A DNA stretch of 64,000 nucleotides from Favolaschia claudopus. Lineage: Eukaryota; Basidiomycota; Agaricomycetes; Agaricales; Mycenaceae. Below the pieces are notes generated by a model that made no database searches, was not told where the DNA came from, and saw only the letters and a list, made by a program, of their open reading frames with translations. The stretch spans positions 186,001 to 250,000 of the forward strand of contig JAWWNJ010000045.1 of assembly GCA_037176885.1 (NCBI GenBank), in the 5' to 3' direction. Below, piece after piece: positions 58,717-64,000 of this stretch (position 1 is its first letter; the number at the start of each line of letters is the position of its first letter). The position numbers were made by a program, and so were the translations under genes.

Positions 58717-61700
58717 TGTTTGTGTGGGAGGGTGGGGCGGGGATGGGTGAGTGAGGGTGGGCTGCTGGGTGAGGGGGAAGCGATGGGCAAGACGGGCAAG
58801 ACGATGAATATGGGGGATACGACTCCGACCGACATGGACGACGACGGCGGCGGCGCGCACGGACGATAACGATGACGCCTTTCACTACTCGACACGGACA
58901 AGCGTCTCTCGAGCACGGCAGCGGCACCTGGGCAACTATCTATCCATCTCTCCAACCCACTCAATTCGGCACTCCGCCCCGACACGCTACCCTATCAGTT
59001 TCGATATCAACACATCGACGTCGACAAGCATCTTTGAAGTGCAGCGACCAAGAATATTCTTGGACGCGCGCCGTAATGTCTGTGCTGCTTCGCGAACGTT
59101 CGTGCGGTTGGATGGGATGGGAACGCTTCCCAGTGTCGGTGCCTTGCTCCGAGAGATCGTGTTTTCCTGTAACTCTGCTTGGCGTTCCAGTGTTTCGAGT
59201 TCGCGTGCTCGAGGTCTATTCGTGGAGGATAGGGATGCGGTCCGTGGTTGTTGATCGAGAGGGGTGTATACGAGATTGGATGGGAGCAAGATGGGAGTGG
59301 CATTTCCTGTCCAACTAATCTTGCCGCCGGTCCCGCGTCTGCACGGATCTGTCCGCGTCCCGCAACTCATCCTGGCAACCGTCCGAGTCTTCGTCTCGTC
59401 GAAGCCGATTCCCCCATACCACCGAGTCCCGTTTGTCCGACAAGGACGATGGGAGATCTTCAACGTGCGTGTCTTTTATTGTGTGATATAAACCGGAAGC
59501 TGACTGTGGATCGATGTAGTAAGTGTTGTCGTCCCCGCTCCCTTCCCGCTTGCTTGCTTCCTTCTCCCCGTCCTTTGCTCGTTCTTGCTTCCGCTCCCGC
59601 TCCCGCTCTCCATTAGTGATCGATCCACCCTCGTCCCCTGCCCCAGGTCTACGAATGAACTCTCCCCAGCCTCCCTTCATGCCTTCCATAGTATCCCAAC
59701 TCCAACTCGAAACCCTATGACTTTGACTTTGCCTCTGACGACTCTTGACGACCTCTAACGACCTTCAACCACTGTTAAATCATTGAAAAAAAGCGACATA
59801 CAGCAAACCGTAAAGCGCCTCCTCGTCCTCTTCACCGAATACCTTGTACATATGATACCACCACCCCACCGCTTGCTTTGGTCGACCGCACCGATAGGTG
59901 TCCTGATTTTCGGGACCCGTCGTCGTCGTCGACAACTCCCTCCACCCTGAAGATAAGAATCATAAACTCTACTGCTACTTTATTCTTTTTTACTTTATCC
60001 GCATGCTTATTGCTTTATTGATTATTGCCCGCCCCCACACCCACCTCTGTCCTCCCTCACTTCCTCGCCTCCACCCCTCTTCCCATCCCCCAGTATCCTA
60101 TCCTACTCCCCCATCGTCGATCTCCCCCGCGCTGTTACTGCTTGCTATATGCTATGCTGCACACATACTTACACTTTATTCATTACCGAACTAAATCATC
60201 CAGCAATTTGCTCTCGTATCGCTATGCTGCTCGTCGTTCTGCTTTGTTCTGTTCTGCTTTGCCTTGTTTTGTGTCTATGTTGTCCGTTTACTGTGTTCAC
60301 TGTTATCGCTCCCCCCGTTGCTATCCCTACCGCTACGCTACTTACAATGTTCGTTGTTTGGCTATGTCTTGCCCCGCCGCTGTCTGTTCCTCCGGTTCGC
60401 GTACTCAAGCGACGTCGATTCGATGACGGTGACGATGACGATGGCGCGCTTCGACTCGTTCGACTCGATGCGATTGACAGTGGTGGGTGCACGCTGCAAA
60501 CGACTGTTTACTTTTTTTCTTTACCTGGGTTTCTTGTTGGTTTACGATGGGTATTAAATTTGTTTGGGTTTCATGGTGTTGTTTCGACGCGGAGGAGGTG
60601 CAAGGGGATTATTATTATGTAGTAAGGAAGAAAAGGGAGGGGGTGGGACTTGTATATACCCAAGTAAAACATAAAATAGAATAAAAATTCTTTGGGATGT
60701 GTTTCCAGGGTTGAAGCGCAAGCGCCAGAGTCAGGAGTTGAACGAGAATTATTGTCTGGTTCAGACAACGTTCAGAGTCGACTTGGAGTCGACTGTGATT
60801 GAATTGATCAACTGATTGAACTGGGTAGAACTTGGAGGCTGTGCTGCCGCCATGCATACGCTTGCCTACTTTCTTCGACAACCCTCGACGCGTTTCACGC
60901 AATTTGAAGCCATTAACATTCTGGGACCTTCTTCTCGCTGCCTGGCCCACTGGGTTCCGAATTCTCTTAACGTCGGCCGAATCTACCTCTCGAAAATCTC
61001 ACAAGAACACCGGCAACCATTGGCCCTTGGCTCACTGTCAATGCTCCGAGCGTATCGCGAGCTCTTGCCTCTTGCATCATGAATTGGGTCGGCCGACGAC
61101 GGACGTCTCCATCTCCTGACCGAAATCCCAGAGCTCCCAGGACCAATGCCCAATACAACCAGTTGCTTTACGTGTGGGAGGACTCGGAGTCACCTAGCAT
61201 TTACTCAAGCTGGAACACTGGGAGCTGCCGTTCTGAAGCTATCACAAGGGCAAGGGTAATACAAGACCGAGGACCGGGACGTCGAATACAAGACAATGAT
61301 ACATTGGATCTAGAGTACAAGGCAATTCAACTGCCTTGTTGAACCTCAGCCGGATATCAATTACAAGATTGGATCCGGAATACAAGGCAAATTCGACTCC
61401 AGAGATTAATGGGGTCCATTCGCATTCGAATGATTGTGCTGCACATGCACATATAGTATCACCAAAGAAAAGCTACTGTCAAACGAATTGCTTCTCTCAT
61501 TTATGAAGCTTGGCGTCGCTCACGGGTTGGGGACGTGCAGTATTGCGGAACCCCCAATTAACACGCCACACGCGGGTCTTGCGTTCATTTCTTGCGGACC
61601 GAACTTCAGCGACGCCAGCGAAGACGAGGCACTTGTGCGCTTTTCTTTCAAGAAAAGTCTTCAAGCTTTCAGGCTCCGAGGGGCGTCAATATGCACTGTA

Positions 61701-64000
61701 CAGCGTATGGTCAATGGTATGCACCATATGGCCCACTCAGACGAGGGAGTTGTGCACAAGACTTCTGCTTTATTACATAGCACTCGATGAAGGCAATTTC
61801 GGAGTAGAAGATTCCTGCTGATCCCGCGGGATACTGCTGCTCCACGCCCGTGAAGCACCGCCGTCTACTTGCAACTTCTAGGATCCCAACTCGCGCTGCT
61901 GCACCCGGCGACCTAAATTTCCTTTCGAATTCGATTTTCTGGGGTCACAATTTTTTTTTTGCCTCTGTCATAGTTGCGAAGCTGGTTTTGACACTGACAG
62001 CTCACTTCGTCTTCTGGCAAGTTCGTACCGGCGGCTTGCGCTTGCGCTTCTGGCGTCTGGATCTGCTCGAGAATATTTGCTCGACATTGAACAGCCTTCT
62101 CTTCGTTTGAATTGCGTCATTGATTTCCAGTGCGACTTTTGCGTTCGCGATTCTCGGTTGAATTCTACATGAAGCGATGATTCATTTTTTACATCTACGT
62201 TCCATCCGACTTCGCCCACTCTGCCTTGGTGAATTTCGGTCCGACGAGCTTGGCTGAAGCCTTTCCACAAAGTGCAATCAAACTGCATCAGAAATTAATC
62301 GAGCCTCCGTTGTCCGACGACAAGAGATGATGATACTTACCAGTCATTCTAACAGATCCATAATTCATTTCATGTCGGCAAGACAAAAAGCAATCCGTTG
62401 GCTCGGGGCCTTGATTCTACATTCCTCTATCTACCGAGCAAGCGAACGAATGTACCGTGTGTACAGTATGTGGATGATCACGAATTCAACTTAACTTCAA
62501 GTTACAAACTCTAAATTCTAATTCTATGCGGATCGACAAGGCATTCGCACTCCACTTGGACTTCGCCTGCGCAATATGTTTTTTGACATTCTGAAGCCGC
62601 CCTCCCCGGTGTTCCGACTTGGACTTGCATCATTACCGATTCTTCCTGACTTATATTCATTTTTCTTTATTCCCTAACGAGTGCTAAGCGTTTCGAGTCT
62701 AGGAATCCACAGTCGTCGCCTGAACCGGGCGTACGCAGCATCGGCTCGCCGCTTACAGTCGCAATAAAAAGTACTGTCTGGTAGTTGTGACATACTTACT
62801 TACTATCTCATAAATTCAGTCTCCGTATCACGGCGTTCAAGAATCAAGCCGATATTCAGTCAGATGCTATTTTTCGCGCCGCTACATAACATTTGGGCTA
62901 TTGCGCTTGGCGCTTGATACCGATTGAATGGAGAGCAGTGGATGTATCTTCAGATGCATGCAAAACTCGCGCGATCGAGGCCAAGGGGTTATGTACATTA
63001 CATCGATTACGGTTTCGGGAACCGTACCCCGCACTGTAGTAGATGCTCCCAAGAGCGCGCTGCGACACAGCGGCGCACATCTCGAGGTATTTTGTTTTTG
63101 TTGTATGATATCCAGTGGGGATGAAATTGAAAGGTGTCGGGACGTTGGTTGAATTTTACCAACTGTGTTTCACGATCGGACACTCCGAGAAAGATACTAG
63201 AACGCAGTGTCTCTCTGTGCAGACATAAGTACCACGATTGAATAATGAACCATATGCTCGCCCCTGGCGGCCGCCGCTCACAAATGCTTCGAATTCTTCG
63301 GTTCAGTAACATCTTGTACAGACCGACATGAGATGATGGTTTGGAGGGTCTGGGCTTCAATATATAGATGAGGCTGTTCCTGGCCGGCCGGGAATAATTG
63401 GAATCTCTTTCTTTTTGCTATATCATGACAATATTCAAAACCGGGAAAAGTTGGTAAGGCAATATCAAGCCTTATTAGGGTCATCAAGCATATCACGCTC
63501 GTCCGCGTGATGAAGAATACATCGGGCCTTTTGAAAGATCTAAGTCCCTGATAAAGGGCATTAACTTGATGAAGATACATCACGATGGTGTCGGTAGACC
63601 ACACTGTAGCACCATATATGACTTTGCATCGTCGTCGAAACACGCTGAATCGCGGCAGAAAAATAGTAAAGAAATGATATATATTGCGGAGTACTCTAGG
63701 AACATGGCTAGAAAAACACAGAGAGCGTTGATGGAAGCGGGGGATGAGGAATGTGAGGGGGAGGGTGTCGAGGAATCATCAAGGTTGAGCAATTGTCGCA
63801 TCTTGACTTTGAACAGTGATGCTTGACAACTTGACAACTTGAGAGGGGCTTGCGACCGGCGGCTTGCTTGATCCAGGACGCGGGAGACGTAACCGATTTG
63901 ACGATACTTGAAGAAGAGTTGTTACGCGGCAGAGCAGGTTAAGAAAGGCAGAGCGGAGGAACTGCTTGCAGGTGAAGACTTGAAGGTAGACGACAAGGTG
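58717..64000. other. Gene-poor region to the end of the window
   Basis: The first 1 kb probably includes the 3' untranslated region of the zinc-cluster gene. No gene is supported further on. A 157-codon open frame at 60149-60622 has hydrophobic stretches but comes from a TG/CT-biased region (repeated ctgctttg/ttctgc) and is not convincing. Minus-strand frames near 63840-63280 show one hydrophobic segment (SAIYIISLLFF) but no recognisable family. Confidence 0.4.

Noticed and set aside
60149..60622. 157-codon frame with apparent membrane helices
   Set aside because: It arises from TG/CT-rich low-complexity DNA; hydrophobic codons (Leu, Val, Cys, Phe) are expected there by composition alone.
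63280..63840. Minus-strand frames with a hydrophobic segment suggesting a membrane protein
   Set aside because: Only one hydrophobic stretch can be read before the frame breaks, and the family cannot be named.
1..64000. CRISPR arrays, operons, prophage or bacterial features
   Set aside because: The window is eukaryotic, with many spliceosomal introns. No regularly spaced short repeats with unique spacers were seen.

Overview
The window looks like nuclear DNA of a mushroom-forming basidiomycete (Agaricomycetes, perhaps Mycena-like; the genus is inference). The reasons are many 45-60 bp introns, F-box proteins with an N-terminal coiled coil, 4HB/TPR proteins of a mushroom-expanded type, and long gene-poor stretches. 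Nothing bacterial, no tRNA/rRNA and no CRISPR was seen.

Layout. 355-3081 (+): a CHK2/Cds1/Rad53-type DNA-damage checkpoint kinase (TQ cluster, FHA, kinase) in ten exons. 3644-9242 (+): three tandem intronless F-box genes. 9326-9761 (-): a decayed fragment of a third CHK2-like kinase. 10446-11515: a unit bounded by 92-bp inverted repeats. 11652-15467 (+): first member (A) of a four-gene family with an N-terminal four-helix-bundle (MLKL/HeLo-like) domain, a large helical/TPR body and a C-terminal membrane anchor. 15746-17742 (-): a ten-exon DHA1-type MFS transporter. 18750-22611, 24262-27938 and 31413-36033 (+): family members B (intact), C (scrambled 5' exons) and D (split by a 620-bp hAT-like MITE with an 8-bp target duplication). 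Between B and C lies a fragment of a fumarate reductase gene between direct repeats. The last exons and about 2.3 kb of 3' flank of C and D are duplicated. 38888-41486 (+): a second complete CHK2-like kinase in twelve exons. 41487-56095: a 14.6-kb gene-poor stretch. 56096-58716 (+): a Zn(II)2Cys6 transcription factor with an unusually long loop inside the zinc cluster. 58717-64000: gene-poor to the end.

How it fits together. The window is dominated by local duplication: three F-box genes, four 4HB-TPR-anchor genes, two CHK2 kinases plus a relic. The 4HB-TPR-anchor array is the most interesting part. Its architecture suggests a membrane-anchored cell-death or self/non-self recognition family made of a putative membrane-active helical bundle and a repeat sensor with no obvious nucleotide-binding domain. 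It shows birth-and-death evolution: intact, scrambled and transposon-hit copies, and shared GC-AG introns. That function is inference from architecture only. Exon boundaries were derived by hand from splice sites, frame and paralogue comparison.
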